A stretch of 64,000 nt of DNA from Skeletonema tropicum (GCA_037178625.1 CM074129.1:1984001-2048000), one strand, 5' to 3'; positions 33,938 through 43,715 are shown, numbered from the stretch's first letter. Translations and numbers: made by a program. Notes: generated by a model from the letters alone, not told the origin.

Positions 33938-36115
33938 ATGAGAAACAAGACACTACAGCGAAGGCGAAAAAAAATCGCCACAACAATCACGATGAAGAGT
34001 ACCACCGAGCACCGAGAACAAGTAGAAGTAGGCCAAGACGACCATGATGATGACGGGAACAACGCTATGTGGCCGCAAGAAGTGACAACAGACGACTACA
34101 TAGCAGACCCATTGGGTCGAGGTCCAAAGCGGCAAACTACTACGCCTCCGCCGCAGCAGCCTTCTCAGATGCGGTCGCCTCCACGTACACCAAATAATGA
34201 AGATTTTGCCTCTCAATTGTTGGCATCAGTCGGGGGACTCCAACTCCAGCCAATGTTTCCAGATGCGTTAGACAATAAGTTGTCTTCGCCTCCACCTCCT
34301 CCTCCTCAGCGGCAGCCGCAGTCGGCGCGCAGTGGTGGTGGGTATCCGACGACGACGACTCGACAATCATATGACTCGCCTCGGCAGCCACCACCACCAC
34401 CACCGCCAGCTGCTCATCAAGGCTACGATGAACATATACCTCCATCACCTATGCAAGTCTACAATATGAGGCAAGCTCCATCAAACTCGCCCCATTCCAA
34501 TCATAGTCATGGCCGTAATAATTACGAAACACCTAGAAGCTCTCAAAATACGTACGGTGCAACGGGGTACACATCACCTATGCGAAACAATGAGAGGGAA
34601 GAAAGGGACCCTCCTCCTCCTCAGTCTTCATCGTATGATTATTCGGGTTCACATCAACATCATCATCGACACCATCAGCCTCAGCAACAACATCATCATC
34701 AGTCAACACAGTATCAGCCACCACAACATCCAGATTACTCTCCTCACAGCAGTAGCAATCACAAGTACAACAGAGAAAAAAGAGAGCAGCAACCACCGCC
34801 TCAGCATCAGCCACCACAACATCCTGATTTCTCGCCTCACAGCAGCAGCAATCACAACAAATACAATGGAGAAAGAGAGCAGCAACCACCGCCTCAGCAT
34901 CAGCCACCACAACATCCAGATTTCTCGCCTCACAGCAGCAGCAATCACAACAAATACAACAATGGAGAAAGAGAGCAGCAACCACCATCTCAGCAACGAC
35001 AGCAGCAGTATCATCGGCATGACGACTACCAGCGTAGGATGTCATCGAATAGTAATTCAACTCCTCCTCCTCGACGCGAACACTATCATCCTAACAGTGA
35101 TTCCAAAGCAGTAGACTACCATCCAGACCGGCTGAGTAGTAATAATGAGTACAATCGACATTCGCACACATCGAGACCTCACCATGAGAACGATCGGTCG
35201 CCTGTGTTGGAAAGCAGTAATCCACAACCTCCAAGCCAACATCAGCAACAGTATTATCATGATCATAATAGAGGCCATTCTTCGAATGATCGATTGAACA
35301 GAAGTGACCATCATGACAGGCATTACTTACCACCGAAACCAGACGAATACGTGACAAGGTTCTCTCCAAGAGAAAGCTACCGTGAAGCAACCTACGAGGA
35401 GCAAACGTCACCACTATCCATCCCATCATTCGTTGGGGGACCACCCGACAGCAATAATAATGAGGATAGGTTCAATTCACCGCCGCCGTATACGTCTTCG
35501 CAACCATCACCGTTTATGCCTTCGCAGCAGTATTCGTCACCGCATCATCATCATCATTATCCAAAAGAGACAATAGAAGGACGTAGAAAAAGAACGACTG
35601 ATGCAAAGCAGTACCGTCGTGATCATTACTATCCTCCTCCTCCTCCTCCAGAGTCACGTGATGATTACACAGGATCATCCAGCATTCCGACAAGTTCAAC
35701 ATCAAAGCATCATCGTTCACCGCCTCAGGGTTATCATGCTTCACATCATAGACATGGCGAGTACTATCAAGAAAACCCATCACGGCCACCAGCACAAGAT
35801 GTGAGAGTACAACATTACTTAGTAGACTCCAACGAGAGCGGACTCTCAAATACAACCCATCCACCTCCCGTTCGACCAGGCTATAACAATGTCAACCCCA
35901 ACAGAAAGTCTTCCTCATCTCTACCTCTACCAAACAAAGTGGTCCCAAGGTATCAACAAGCAGAAGAGAATCGGCGTCAATCTCAGGCGCGGACTCAAAT
36001 CCTGAAAGAGATCAAGCAAGCTACAAGTATGAGGAATTCGGCTGTGGATGAGAATGATAGAAAGTTTTGGGAGAGACAGATTGCAACCTTAAATGCAACC
36101 TTTCGGAAATTGTAA
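33938..36115 (+). CDS. Pro/Gln/His/Ser-rich disordered protein with internal repeats, 725 aa
   Basis: The first ATG in frame is at 33938 (MRNKTLQRRRKKIATT), giving 725 residues with no intron. A conserved-looking start of the ordered part is MWPQEVTTDDYIADPLGRGP (about residue 45). The middle is poly-Pro, poly-His and Gln-rich, with three tandem copies of a ~30-residue unit containing QPPQHPD-SPHSSSNH (DNA about 34706-34985). The C-terminal ~60 residues look helical (RQSQARTQILKEIKQATSMR, FWERQIATLNATFRKL) and may be the functional module. No family recognised. The start could be later, at 33992 or 34066. Confidence 0.65.
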   Translation: MRNKTLQRRRKKIATTITMKSTTEHREQVEVGQDDHDDDGNNAMWPQEVTTDDYIADPLGRGPKRQTTTPPPQQPSQMRSPPRTPNNEDFASQLLASVGGLQLQPMFPDALDNKLSSPPPPPPQRQPQSARSGGGYPTTTTRQSYDSPRQPPPPPPPAAHQGYDEHIPPSPMQVYNMRQAPSNSPHSNHSHGRNNYETPRSSQNTYGATGYTSPMRNNEREERDPPPPQSSSYDYSGSHQHHHRHHQPQQQHHHQSTQYQPPQHPDYSPHSSSNHKYNREKREQQPPPQHQPPQHPDFSPHSSSNHNKYNGEREQQPPPQHQPPQHPDFSPHSSSNHNKYNNGEREQQPPSQQRQQQYHRHDDYQRRMSSNSNSTPPPRREHYHPNSDSKAVDYHPDRLSSNNEYNRHSHTSRPHHENDRSPVLESSNPQPPSQHQQQYYHDHNRGHSSNDRLNRSDHHDRHYLPPKPDEYVTRFSPRESYREATYEEQTSPLSIPSFVGGPPDSNNNEDRFNSPPPYTSSQPSPFMPSQQYSSPHHHHHYPKETIEGRRKRTTDAKQYRRDHYYPPPPPPESRDDYTGSSSIPTSSTSKHHRSPPQGYHASHHRHGEYYQENPSRPPAQDVRVQHYLVDSNESGLSNTTHPPPVRPGYNNVNPNRKSSSSLPLPNKVVPRYQQAEENRRQSQARTQILKEIKQATSMRNSAVDENDRKFWERQIATLNATFRKL
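34706..34985 (+). repeat. Coding tandem repeat, three ~87-90-bp units
   Basis: The units differ by small in-frame indels (HKYN, HNKYN, HNKYNN) and a Tyr/Phe change (HPDYSP against HPDFSP). They are in phase with the 725-aa protein, so copy number could vary between alleles without breaking the frame. Confidence 0.8.
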
Positions 36116-36227
36116 CACCCATTGTAAAACGTATAATAAGAACCTTATGTAGGAAGGTAGTCACAAACACACATCAATCTTTACATACTTTTATCACTGT
36201 TTTCCAAAAACTTTGCTTGCTTGTTTC

Positions 36228-37244
36228 TTAGCGCACATACCCCGAGTTCTTTTCATCAGGTACTCTCACACTAAGAAATCTAACATTATTCCCACTACCA
36301 AAATTGATACGTTCAATAACATCAACATCAAGGTAAACCCATGGCTTCATATTCGTAAATGCTGCATCATGCAACAATTTGTGTTGGTTCGCCGACAATG
36401 GCTTTCCTTTCGTTAGTAACTTGGACCATTCACTCAACCGATGTTCATTCACCCCTCTAGCAATCAAATCTGACTTTCGAAATAATCCAAATTCATGTGT
36501 CATTGTAACCTTTGCATGTACATCCCCCGCCTCCACGAAAAGTTCCACATCAATTGGTGGTGCATACTTGGATTCTCCTCCCGTCTTACCAGGGGGGGTA
36601 TGATGACACCGTTTCAAAGGTAGCACAATCAATTCATCCCGTGCCAATAATGGCGTCACCTCTTCCAATGCATCCTTTTCGGAAGTGGAGCGACATAGTC
36701 GTAGAAGTAATCCACCGTACAAGGCCATGGGGTCGATGGATCCAATGATTCCGTCCATTTCGCACATGTGTCCACAAATTTCTCGGAGGGTTTGGAGAAA
36801 ATACGAGTCCATCACTGGTTCATTGTTAGTTTCATTGTCAGCACCAGGAGGATTAGGGTCCTTGACCTTCATAAACTTTACTCCATTTAAAGCTCCTCTT
36901 TCGTACGCAGCTTCCCTTTCCGCCATGGCAATATCCTCCACGAACACATTCTTCATGACATGACTTGACGGAAATTCTTTGGGATTTTTTAATAAACGGA
37001 GTAGTTGACGACGGTCGGATCCTCTTGTGTACTGTGTCAATTTCTGATGGAGGACTGGAAGAGTAAAGGGTTGATGGACTCCGGGAGGAGCTATGGTGGC
37101 GACGGTAACGCTGCTGTTGGATACGGATTTTGATGTTGTGTTTCCTTTATTGAGTTTGGCTGCGAGAGATTTGTGTAGGCCGCCGCCCTGGTTGCCTGTG
37201 TAGGCATTGAAATGCTTGGGATTTGAGTAGATGGATGCGCTCAT
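36228..37244 (-). CDS. Uncharacterised 338-aa protein
   Basis: A single uninterrupted frame from ATG 37244 (MSASIYSNPKHFNAYTGNQG). It has a folded-looking body: HQKLTQYTRGSDRRQLLRLL, VMKNVFVEDIAMAEREAAYE, LFVEAGDVHAKVTMTHEFGL, WVYLDVDVIERINFGSGN. No signal peptide, membrane segment or catalytic motif is recognised. Balanced composition and lack of low-complexity runs argue for a real conserved protein. The 3' end faces the preceding gene with only 112 bp between stops. Confidence 0.75.
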   Translation of the reverse strand: MSASIYSNPKHFNAYTGNQGGGLHKSLAAKLNKGNTTSKSVSNSSVTVATIAPPGVHQPFTLPVLHQKLTQYTRGSDRRQLLRLLKNPKEFPSSHVMKNVFVEDIAMAEREAAYERGALNGVKFMKVKDPNPPGADNETNNEPVMDSYFLQTLREICGHMCEMDGIIGSIDPMALYGGLLLRLCRSTSEKDALEEVTPLLARDELIVLPLKRCHHTPPGKTGGESKYAPPIDVELFVEAGDVHAKVTMTHEFGLFRKSDLIARGVNEHRLSEWSKLLTKGKPLSANQHKLLHDAAFTNMKPWVYLDVDVIERINFGSGNNVRFLSVRVPDEKNSGYVR

Positions 37245-37270
37245 GGTTTGTTGCTGTTCTTTGAGATGGT

Positions 37271-37280
37271 GCGGCTATAT
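37271..37280 (-). promoter_or_regulatory. Possible TATA box
   Basis: TATATATA lies about 30 bp upstream of the ATG at 37244 on the same strand. Distance to a transcription start is unknown, and the short spacing would leave almost no 5' UTR. Confidence 0.3.
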
Positions 37281-37834
37281 ATATACTTCTACTACCTTCT
37301 GTTACCAGCTGTAAAAGGCAACACCCAGCGACATGGTTGTTTTTGTTTGTTGGATTTTGATTTTGACGCCGAAACTCGCCAATAAGACTCAAAAGAATGG
37401 GAGCCTGTGTTAGATGGGACGTATTGCCCACGACCACGATCACCTTCCTACTTTTTAGATAGGAGGTAGATAGATTATTTTAGTCACAACTCTCTAGACA
37501 CCGGTGTCAGTAGAGAAAGAAGAATTAGTAGGAAGTAAATAAAAAATAGGAGTACAATACTCACGTACCATGACGACCATTCTTCAATGGATTGAAGGGG
37601 AAGACAGCACTGAAAGTATGGCCCCAAGCAGTGCTGCAATGTACGGGACTGTGTAGTAACTGCTCCTGCCGTCTCTGCTGGATTCGCAGTATTGATCTAA
37701 GCTACTTAACTTGATGTATTGAAACTTGTCCTGTGCTGGCTTGACTCAGACTCTGTATTCAATGAAGACATTATTATCAAACGTATTATGACTGGTTGTT
37801 TGCTTTTTCTGCCGTTCTGTTGTCTCGTCGTTCT
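37281..37834. other. Intergenic, nothing recognised
   Basis: No frame with recognisable content and no repeat. It separates the 338-aa gene's 5' end from the 3' end of the dioxygenase gene. Confidence 0.4.
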
Positions 37835-38980
37835 CTACAAAAATATCTGCCCTCCAGTTGGCTCTGGTTGCTGCTTCTCATGAAACCAACCGCTAGCTGC
37901 CCATCTCTCTCTCGATATTGTCGGCATTACCTCATGCGGCAACGCCACGCTGTCAAACACCACCAGGGTACCTCCAGTAGGTGCTACATCCTTTATCTGT
38001 TCTCCAGGATCTTGGCCCAGATACGAAGTCAATTTACTCTTTGGTTGCTCCAAGTAGTGAAAGCGCTTTCCCAGATCATGATTCTGAATCAACAAATTTT
38101 GAACAAAAAAGTCCGATGTTAAGAACAGGTATGGATCAGAATTAAATTCTTTCGTCAAATAGACCTTGCGCTGTCTATCGTTGCTATCAATATAAAGAGC
38201 GCATCTGCCAGATACGTTGCCTCTCCTCCCATCCAAGAACACCGGCCGCTCTCTTGGATCATCTAATGTTGGTTTCAACCATCCTATTTGCAAATCTCCA
38301 TCTCGAGATCCAACTGAGAATGCACTCTCAGCTTTGCGTTCATATGTTCTGAGACAACCTCCGTCATTAGTTGCATCCCAATCTTCGTTCAGATATACTA
38401 ACCAACTCAGAGATCTCCGTGTAGGACGACTCCATCCAACACGACCTTTACATTCCTCGTGATGTTCATCTATATGTCTTGCAAGCAGTGCTCCTGGACC
38501 AAATCGAGTGAAACTGATTTCGTGATTATCATTACCATAATCTAAAACATCAATGCCCGGTCGATCAAGACCTTTTGCCAAATCAGATCTAAGAGCTGTA
38601 ATTGTAGTCGTAAGCTTATGCCGCGCATCGACATCACCCAGCGTAGTGGATAAGAATGGTCCAGCCTTCTTTTGACTGGGGATATAAGCTGGCAGCACAG
38701 CCCGATCTTTAGTTGCATCAAAGCTTGCCTTGTCTTTTGCATTTGCTGCTTTTCCGTACCCAGCCAAAGCGTCTACGGTGAATTGTCCATCGTTGTAAAG
38801 ATTGGAAGCATCAGCTCGCAGTCTGGATACTTCTGAAGGACTCATGAAATCCTGAATGACAGCGATGCCGCCTCGATCGATTGTGTTGATTGCGCTTTCG
38901 GATAGGATTGATAGAGCAGCTATCACGCTAACGTGAATCGATATTATGATGACGATGGTGAAAAGAATAGTGTACCGCAT
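37835..38980 (-). CDS. Secretory-pathway 2-oxoglutarate/Fe(II) dioxygenase, prolyl-4-hydroxylase-like, 381 aa
   Basis: The ATG at 38980 opens a hydrophobic signal sequence or anchor (MRYTILFTIVIIISIHVSVI). The double-stranded beta-helix fold is marked by FGPGALLARHIDEH (iron ligands His169 and Asp171), LSWLVYLNEDWDATNDGGCL, and a distal FDSVALPHEVMPTISRERWA with His349 as third ligand and Arg357 placed to bind 2-oxoglutarate. Length and motif order fit P4H-type enzymes that hydroxylate Pro in the ER/Golgi. The substrate is unknown. Pro-rich secreted proteins occur in this window, but a link to them is speculation. Confidence 0.8.
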   Translation of the reverse strand: MRYTILFTIVIIISIHVSVIAALSILSESAINTIDRGGIAVIQDFMSPSEVSRLRADASNLYNDGQFTVDALAGYGKAANAKDKASFDATKDRAVLPAYIPSQKKAGPFLSTTLGDVDARHKLTTTITALRSDLAKGLDRPGIDVLDYGNDNHEISFTRFGPGALLARHIDEHHEECKGRVGWSRPTRRSLSWLVYLNEDWDATNDGGCLRTYERKAESAFSVGSRDGDLQIGWLKPTLDDPRERPVFLDGRRGNVSGRCALYIDSNDRQRKVYLTKEFNSDPYLFLTSDFFVQNLLIQNHDLGKRFHYLEQPKSKLTSYLGQDPGEQIKDVAPTGGTLVVFDSVALPHEVMPTISRERWAASGWFHEKQQPEPTGGQIFL

Positions 38981-39249
38981 GATTAAGGAGTATGCTCTTC
39001 AGCAATGAGGTATAGCTAGGATTAATAATTCCTATGGAGATGTTCACTGCTCCCATACCACGAGATGGCATGGTCTACTATTTGCCTTGAACTTGGTAGG
39101 TTTTATTTGTGATCCGTTTTGACATCTGTTTTTGACAGGATCTGACTTCAACGTGTCACATTAAAAGGACAGTATCTGTGTGTCATCTTCGATCTTCATC
39201 GAAGGGCGAAGGGAAGAGGGAAGGGGCCTGAAGGGGCGCTTGTTTATTG
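38981..39249. other. Divergent intergenic region upstream of duplicated segment A
   Basis: Short promoter-bearing region between the dioxygenase gene (leftward) and the small secreted-protein gene (rightward). No motif recognised. Confidence 0.4.
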
Positions 39250-39314
39250 CACGTTGCTTGTGTGATAGAAGTACTTAGTGTAGACTTAGTGTTCATCTTC
39301 TGCAGTAGACAACA

Positions 39315-39719
39315 ATGGCGTGCCGCAAAACAGCTTCCATCCTCTTCATATTTCTTGCATCGACTGCTTGCTTTTGCAATGGATTTGCCATTACGAAAGG
39401 GGGTGGGAATTCCCGTCAATTGATTCCATCTTCTACAACCACAAAAAATAATCAATCTCAATCAACTTTTTCATCTTCCAGAACGAATACAAGCTACACA
39501 GCAGCGGCATTATCACCACTGCAAGCAAAGAAGAGTAAAAATGAAATATCTGAAAATGAAAGTGGGGATAAGAAGAAGTTGAGTCCAGCAACATATGTTC
39601 TTGCGCCCTTCGTCTTCATTTTCGGACTTGACATCGTCCTCAACATTCTAGTTGTCACCAAGAGATCTCTGGAGGTAGCCTTCACCGGAGAGTATACTGT
39701 GTGGACACCGTGGCAATAG
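39315..39719 (+). CDS. Small secreted or plastid-targeted one-TM protein, 134 aa (copy A, intact)
   Basis: The N-terminus MACRKTASILFIFLASTACF is a signal peptide ending near CNGFA|ITKG, where a Phe-Ala context is reminiscent of diatom signal/transit junctions. A Ser/Thr-rich stretch follows (about 35-75), then a single membrane helix VLAPFVFIFGLDIVLNILVV and the tail TPWQ. Function unknown. The Ser/Thr-rich segment after the signal could act as a transit peptide, which would place it in a plastid membrane (inference). A second copy at 43716 is frameshifted. Confidence 0.7.
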   Translation: MACRKTASILFIFLASTACFCNGFAITKGGGNSRQLIPSSTTTKNNQSQSTFSSSRTNTSYTAAALSPLQAKKSKNEISENESGDKKKLSPATYVLAPFVFIFGLDIVLNILVVTKRSLEVAFTGEYTVWTPWQ

Positions 39720-39836
39720 CTATTATGTTGGAAAAAGAACCAGAGATGCTGGTGTGCAGCGTACCAAATATTAAGACACAAACAAATAATAATAAACTTC
39801 TTAAAACATCTGTACATTTATACAAAAAAACCTCTA

Positions 39837-40844
39837 TCAAACAACCAAAGCACTTCCTTCTCCAGCAAGAGCACCATTTCCAATCCCTTCATATGCCTCA
39901 TCATCCATATAATTCGATACACCCACACTATCGCAGCATGTAGCCCTCCTATAATCATAGTCCACAGTATGACGAGCCATTTGGCTTGTAATACAACAAG
40001 GACAGCACATGGCACAACAAACATCTTCCCATCCAATAGGAACACCTGCCGAGCAGAGCATATTTCTTCCATCACCACTGCAACAGATCCCATTGGTGGG
40101 GTTACCTCCACAATACAAGCATAGACAACGTTCTTCAGGGATGGAATACACATGGCGCATGGTTGCCCTTAACTGTACCATCGTGTAGAAGAAATAAAAT
40201 CCAAATAGTGCCGACAACATTTTGTTGATAGTGAGATTCCTCTGTTCCTCAAATGATAAATTATCATAGGCATCGGGATCAGTTGGATCATCCAATATCG
40301 GGGCGGGAAATACCACCGTCAATAGTACTACACTTAGCACGAGCACAAGTATAACATTGCAAAATGTACGTTTCCACCGTTGATCCACCTCAGTCCGACT
40401 ATCACTCAAATTTACACTGCTGTTTCGAAAATGAGTCCGTTGTCCCAACCAAGTCATCTTCATTCGAGTCAATAGTTGCGCAACGAGGATTGGTCGGCAG
40501 AAACAAGCGACTAGGAGCGAGGGATGACATGGGCCGAATTGACAGCAGTCACAGAGTGCATCCCTCCATGCACCCGTTGGAATTTTGTCTTCTCCGGTGG
40601 TGTTGGGCGGGTTGAGCGGGATGAGAGAGGCATTCTTCGCAATTGGTGTTGCCTCCGCTACTGCTGGGGGGATGAAGGGTACGATGAATCGTTGGCCCTT
40701 GACTACACCTCCTTCGGGTACTGTTACAGTGAAGGTCTTCCCTTCGTAGAGTGCGTCGAAGGTGTACCCTGCGTTTAATGTTGCGGGGGCTATGACTTGG
40801 ACGTTGGCGGGTTGTGTGGTTGAGCCGTAATCTTTGACTGTCAT
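39837..40844 (-). CDS. PLAC8-family Cys-rich membrane protein, 335 aa (copy A)
   Basis: The N-terminal segment ATLNAGYTFDALYEGKTFTV...VPEGGVVKGQRFIVPF is a short beta-rich module. The PLAC8 core follows: GAWRDALCDCCQFGPCHPSL, CFCRPILVAQLL, then a membrane helix VILVLVLSVVLLTVVF, a second hydrophobic segment MLSALFGFYFFYTMVQL and a Cys cluster (CLCLYCGG, DVCCAMCCPCCITSQMARH). PLAC8 proteins act in membranes and are tied to metal handling or cell-size control in other eukaryotes; the role here is unknown. The 335-residue copy B is intact too, with a handful of substitutions. Confidence 0.85.
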   Translation of the reverse strand: MTVKDYGSTTQPANVQVIAPATLNAGYTFDALYEGKTFTVTVPEGGVVKGQRFIVPFIPPAVAEATPIAKNASLIPLNPPNTTGEDKIPTGAWRDALCDCCQFGPCHPSLLVACFCRPILVAQLLTRMKMTWLGQRTHFRNSSVNLSDSRTEVDQRWKRTFCNVILVLVLSVVLLTVVFPAPILDDPTDPDAYDNLSFEEQRNLTINKMLSALFGFYFFYTMVQLRATMRHVYSIPEERCLCLYCGGNPTNGICCSGDGRNMLCSAGVPIGWEDVCCAMCCPCCITSQMARHTVDYDYRRATCCDSVGVSNYMDDEAYEGIGNGALAGEGSALVV

Positions 40845-41125
40845 GGTGATAAATTTTTTTTATGATGCTACTCCTTAAGTAATAAGTATCTTTTTCAAAG
40901 ATACTTTTTTATGCCCCGCTCTTGTGTGCAAGAAGAAATTTGACAAGTATTTGTCGTTACCCCACACCCTGCAGTTTGCGATGTATGTACGACTACTGTA
41001 ACCTTGTTATTTAGTTGATGAATAGTAATAATTTATTGTTGATGATATACTTATGATCAGTATCACTTCTTGGGGATGAGGCGTTGTTCGCCATGGTTCC
41101 AGAGATGATAGATTTCGGCAAATTT

Positions 41126-41453
41126 TATGGAGGTGGTTTTTGTATTGGGACTCCGTGGATGTGAACCCTCCTGGGAAATTTTATTAGGTGATTTGTCTCG
41201 ATTTTTTTTGCTTTTTGTTAGGGTTAACCCTAATTTTTTTTGGCTGCCGAAAACCAATCCTAACCCAACCCTCCCTGAAAATCCAGCCCTACGCCTTTGG
41301 CATCATGTAAAACAATTACTACACCATAATAACACCCTAATAGACCCTCCCGAGTCCAGCCCTATGCCTACTTACGGCGTGGTGTGTGTCCAGATTGTTG
41401 GTTTGTGTGGGTCCCAGAGATTGAGGAGTCCCAATACAAAAACCACCTCCATA
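41126..41453. mobile_element. MITE-like element, 27-bp perfect TIRs, TA target duplication
   Basis: TGGAGGTGG...GGACTCC (41128-41154) is mirrored exactly at 41425-41451, with TA on both outer sides. The 324-bp interior has no coding capacity. Paralogous copy B (about 45517-45540) runs straight from GATAGATTTC into a TTCGTTGATGTG-type flank without this block, which supports an insertion. The TA duplication fits Tc1/mariner-type miniature elements. TTAGGGTTAACCCTAA (41218-41233), a 16-bp palindrome of telomere-like sequence, lies inside. Confidence 0.7.
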
Positions 41454-41555
41454 TAAGGTTTTCCATTTTGGCATTCGTTGATGTGTTGTGACACATGCAC
41501 TTTCTCACATTTTACTGCTCCATGCATCAGTGTGGTCTGTGACGTTTGGTGTTTC

Positions 41556-42829
41556 ATTGGTGCTAGGCTTTTGATTCTACGATAGTGCGCACGATCTTGA
41601 TTTTTAGTGCGCATCCCGCACATAATCGCGCACTCGAGTCATACGGTAGGAACTAGTGGCTGACATACTGGGCTAAAAAAAATGTGCGCTGCTTTGAAGG
41701 GACGATACTGGCAATGTAATGATGAATCCACTCTCCTTTGTGTCCTTCTTGTCTGGATGCACAGGAGTCATGCGCTCACGTCTTAATGTGTGAAGAAGAG
41801 GATAGGGTAAAATGTTTTCAGATGTCAGCGGATAATTTACAGTCCTGGTTACAATCGGTGGGGACATGTGAAGTGCTGGAAAAGTATATCATGAGTTTCG
41901 TGAGGGCTCGGAATGGCAAAAGCTTTATGGACTGCATTGCTAGCGATCATGACCCGATACTGCGGAAGTTGGCAAGTTCACAAGATAAGATTGGATGGCG
42001 GCGGTTTATGGAAGGAATGATATCCAAGGAGTTCTGTGCGATTCAAGAGACACATCGTCGTCTGGAGGGCAGCTATCTTTCGGGCGCAAAATGGGCACAG
42101 AGCTTCTCAATCAAGCTGATGGAGATGACCCATGGACAGTGGCTGGTGAGGAATTTCTTGATTCATGATAAAATTTCGGGTATGCTTGCGTTAGAGAGGA
42201 AGGAGGAGCTACAAATAGCTATAGAGGAGCAGCAAGAGATGGGCTTAGAAGGGCTTGGAGAGGAGGATAAATATTTGATGGAAATCAATCTCGATGATCT
42301 CGAAACAACTTCTGGTGAACATCAGGCTTATTGGCTGCTTTCAGTAAAAGCGGCACGTGAAGCCTTCTTGATACGTCGCCAGCGGGCTCAGGCAGCACTT
42401 CGACGCGGTCAAAACAACCACGGATAGAGATGGGTATATGCTTATACTCTCGTGCAAATACTTGTATTTGTATATCTCGCCTGTATACAGGCTTATTGAC
42501 ATACACGTCAATATATCCCGGGCTTTTAAACGAGCTGTGGTAGGAGAGACAACCCTCTCCCGTGGTTCCGACTGCGACGCTGTTTGGTTCTGCCCTCGGC
42601 GTATGAAGACTCCAATTGTTGGTTCAATGATGTCTAGGTAGCGATAATGCAACATTTACCTAATTTCCTAAGTGATATGATATGGCGTTGTCATTTGTCA
42701 TGATTCATGATGAAAAAGGAGGGTAAGAGAAGAAAGGAAGAGCGAAATGGGAGGAAATAGGTCTGCTGGGGAAGACAAGAATTTAGTGCGCGGCCGCACT
42801 GGCGCACTAGAATCAAAAGCCTAATTGGT
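41556..42829. mobile_element. Probable DNA transposon remnant (TIR TAGGCTTTTGATTCT, ATTGGT direct repeats)
   Basis: TAGGCTTTTGATTCT (41564-41578) is mirrored at 42809-42823, and imperfect similarity with GTGCGC motifs continues inward. ATTGGT lies just outside on both sides (41556-41561, 42824-42829). The interior holds a 229-codon frame truncated at its 5' end. Ends and direct repeats are seen; the class is not identified. Confidence 0.5.
41738..42427 (+). pseudogene. 5'-truncated ORF of a repetitive element (CxxC...HGQWLVRN type)
   Basis: The frame has no ATG at its start (it opens on TTG) and begins CPSCLDAQESCAHVLMC, a zinc-finger-like CxxC/HxxxC pair. It continues through IGWRRFMEGMISKEFCAIQE and MEMTHGQWLVRNFLIHDK to a Glu-rich then Arg-rich tail. 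I associate the GW...HGQW-RN-HDK combination with repetitive, transposon-linked ORFs in diatoms (recollection, unverified). It lies wholly inside the inverted repeats described above. Not expected to be functional alone. Confidence 0.5.
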
Positions 42830-42864
42830 ATATATATGGTGCTGATTGCTGATTGCTGATTGAC

Positions 42865-43060
42865 GGCACCAACAACATCAATAATGTAGTCAAGTGGCGA
42901 GGACAATAGATAGAGTTGCTAGAGAGAGACATGCCATCAATACTGACAACCACACTCCTATTATCCATCATTCTCATCACCATCATGATCCGGAGGACAA
43001 CATCTCTAGCCCTCTCCGCAGCAAAAACGAATGATCGCATCAAAGTTGCCATCTTGGGCT
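42865..43060 (+). repeat. Duplicated promoter/5' coding fragment of the renalase-like gene
   Basis: Matches 49585-49790: GGCACCAACAACATCAAT through the start codon to GCCATCTTGGGCT. It carries the entire divergent spacer of the 9-kb unit plus the first ~43 codons, then breaks off at TACGCAGTTAGCAG. Confidence 0.85.
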
Positions 43061-43350
43061 ACGCAGTTAGCAGTAAAGGATCAGTAGTACCTGATGGCAA
43101 TGATCAAGAGGACGTCTTGGCAGAAAAAATCCCTGTAACTGAAACAAAATGCTGCGATGTAGAGATGAGCTTGAATTGTCAAGGTCGGCGAGTAACTCGA
43201 ACAGTATCAATGGAAAAGCAAGAAAACAAGCACAAAGCCACTTTTCTTCTCGAAATATCATATGCTGTCTCTGATAGCTCTACAACTATCTACAGTAATG
43301 CATGGACTTCTTCTTCTTCTTCTGTGACCTGTCGGATCACATGCGCTTGA
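42931..43350 (+). pseudogene. Chimeric ORF: oxidoreductase N-terminus fused to unrelated sequence, 139 aa
   Basis: Residues 1-43 (MPSILTTTLLLS, signal anchor, then NDRIKVAILG) are nearly those of the renalase-like protein at 49656. After the first Rossmann glycine the sequence switches to unrelated YAVSSKGSVVPDGNDQED and runs ~95 further codons, with several Cys, to a stop. The FAD-binding motif is destroyed, so it cannot be an oxidoreductase. It is either a dead duplicate or a new chimeric secreted protein driven by a copied promoter. I see no conserved motif in the new part. Confidence 0.55.
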
Positions 43351-43667
43351 TCTTGATGAGTGTATATCTTACACTTTGTATCACTTCTTTTATTCTTTAC
43401 TGCGTCTGGAACACATGCACGCCCGCAGTGCCAAAATAGAGATCTCTATGGTAATCCTCTATTTACGATGTCGTCAAGAAATCGCATTTCCTCAACCAAA
43501 AAGACAAACATCTTGGACGGAGGAGCAGGGTGTCCTCCGGATGCAGCAATCGCAGATTCACAATGCATAATTAATTCTTCTACGCACAACAACTTCAACC
43601 TACCAAAATTACTACTATCACACCAGCTCCAAACCCAAGCAGGCATCTCTTCGTGTTGCCTCTTGTT
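43351..43667. other. Intergenic spacer before duplicated segment B
   Basis: A 105-codon plus-strand frame (43360-43677) has no recognisable domain and overlaps the duplication boundary. Nothing is called. Confidence 0.35.
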
Positions 43668-43715
43668 TTTTGTGTGATAGAAGTACTTAGTGTTCATCTT
43701 CTGCAGTAGACAACA

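Larger units (their letters stand above)
39250..41115. repeat. Segmental duplication, copy A (~1.86 kb)
   Basis: Matches 43668-45525 at high identity. It starts near GTGTGATAGAAGTACTTAG and ends near GAGATGATAGATTTC. It carries two convergent genes (39315-39719 plus, 39837-40844 minus). A stem-loop with AAGTATCTTT arms (40884-40906) upstream of the PLAC8 gene is partly eroded in copy B. Confidence 0.85.

Noticed and set aside
34640..35000. Short regular repeats resembling a CRISPR array
   Set aside because: In-frame protein repeats in a eukaryotic gene; no spacer-repeat structure.
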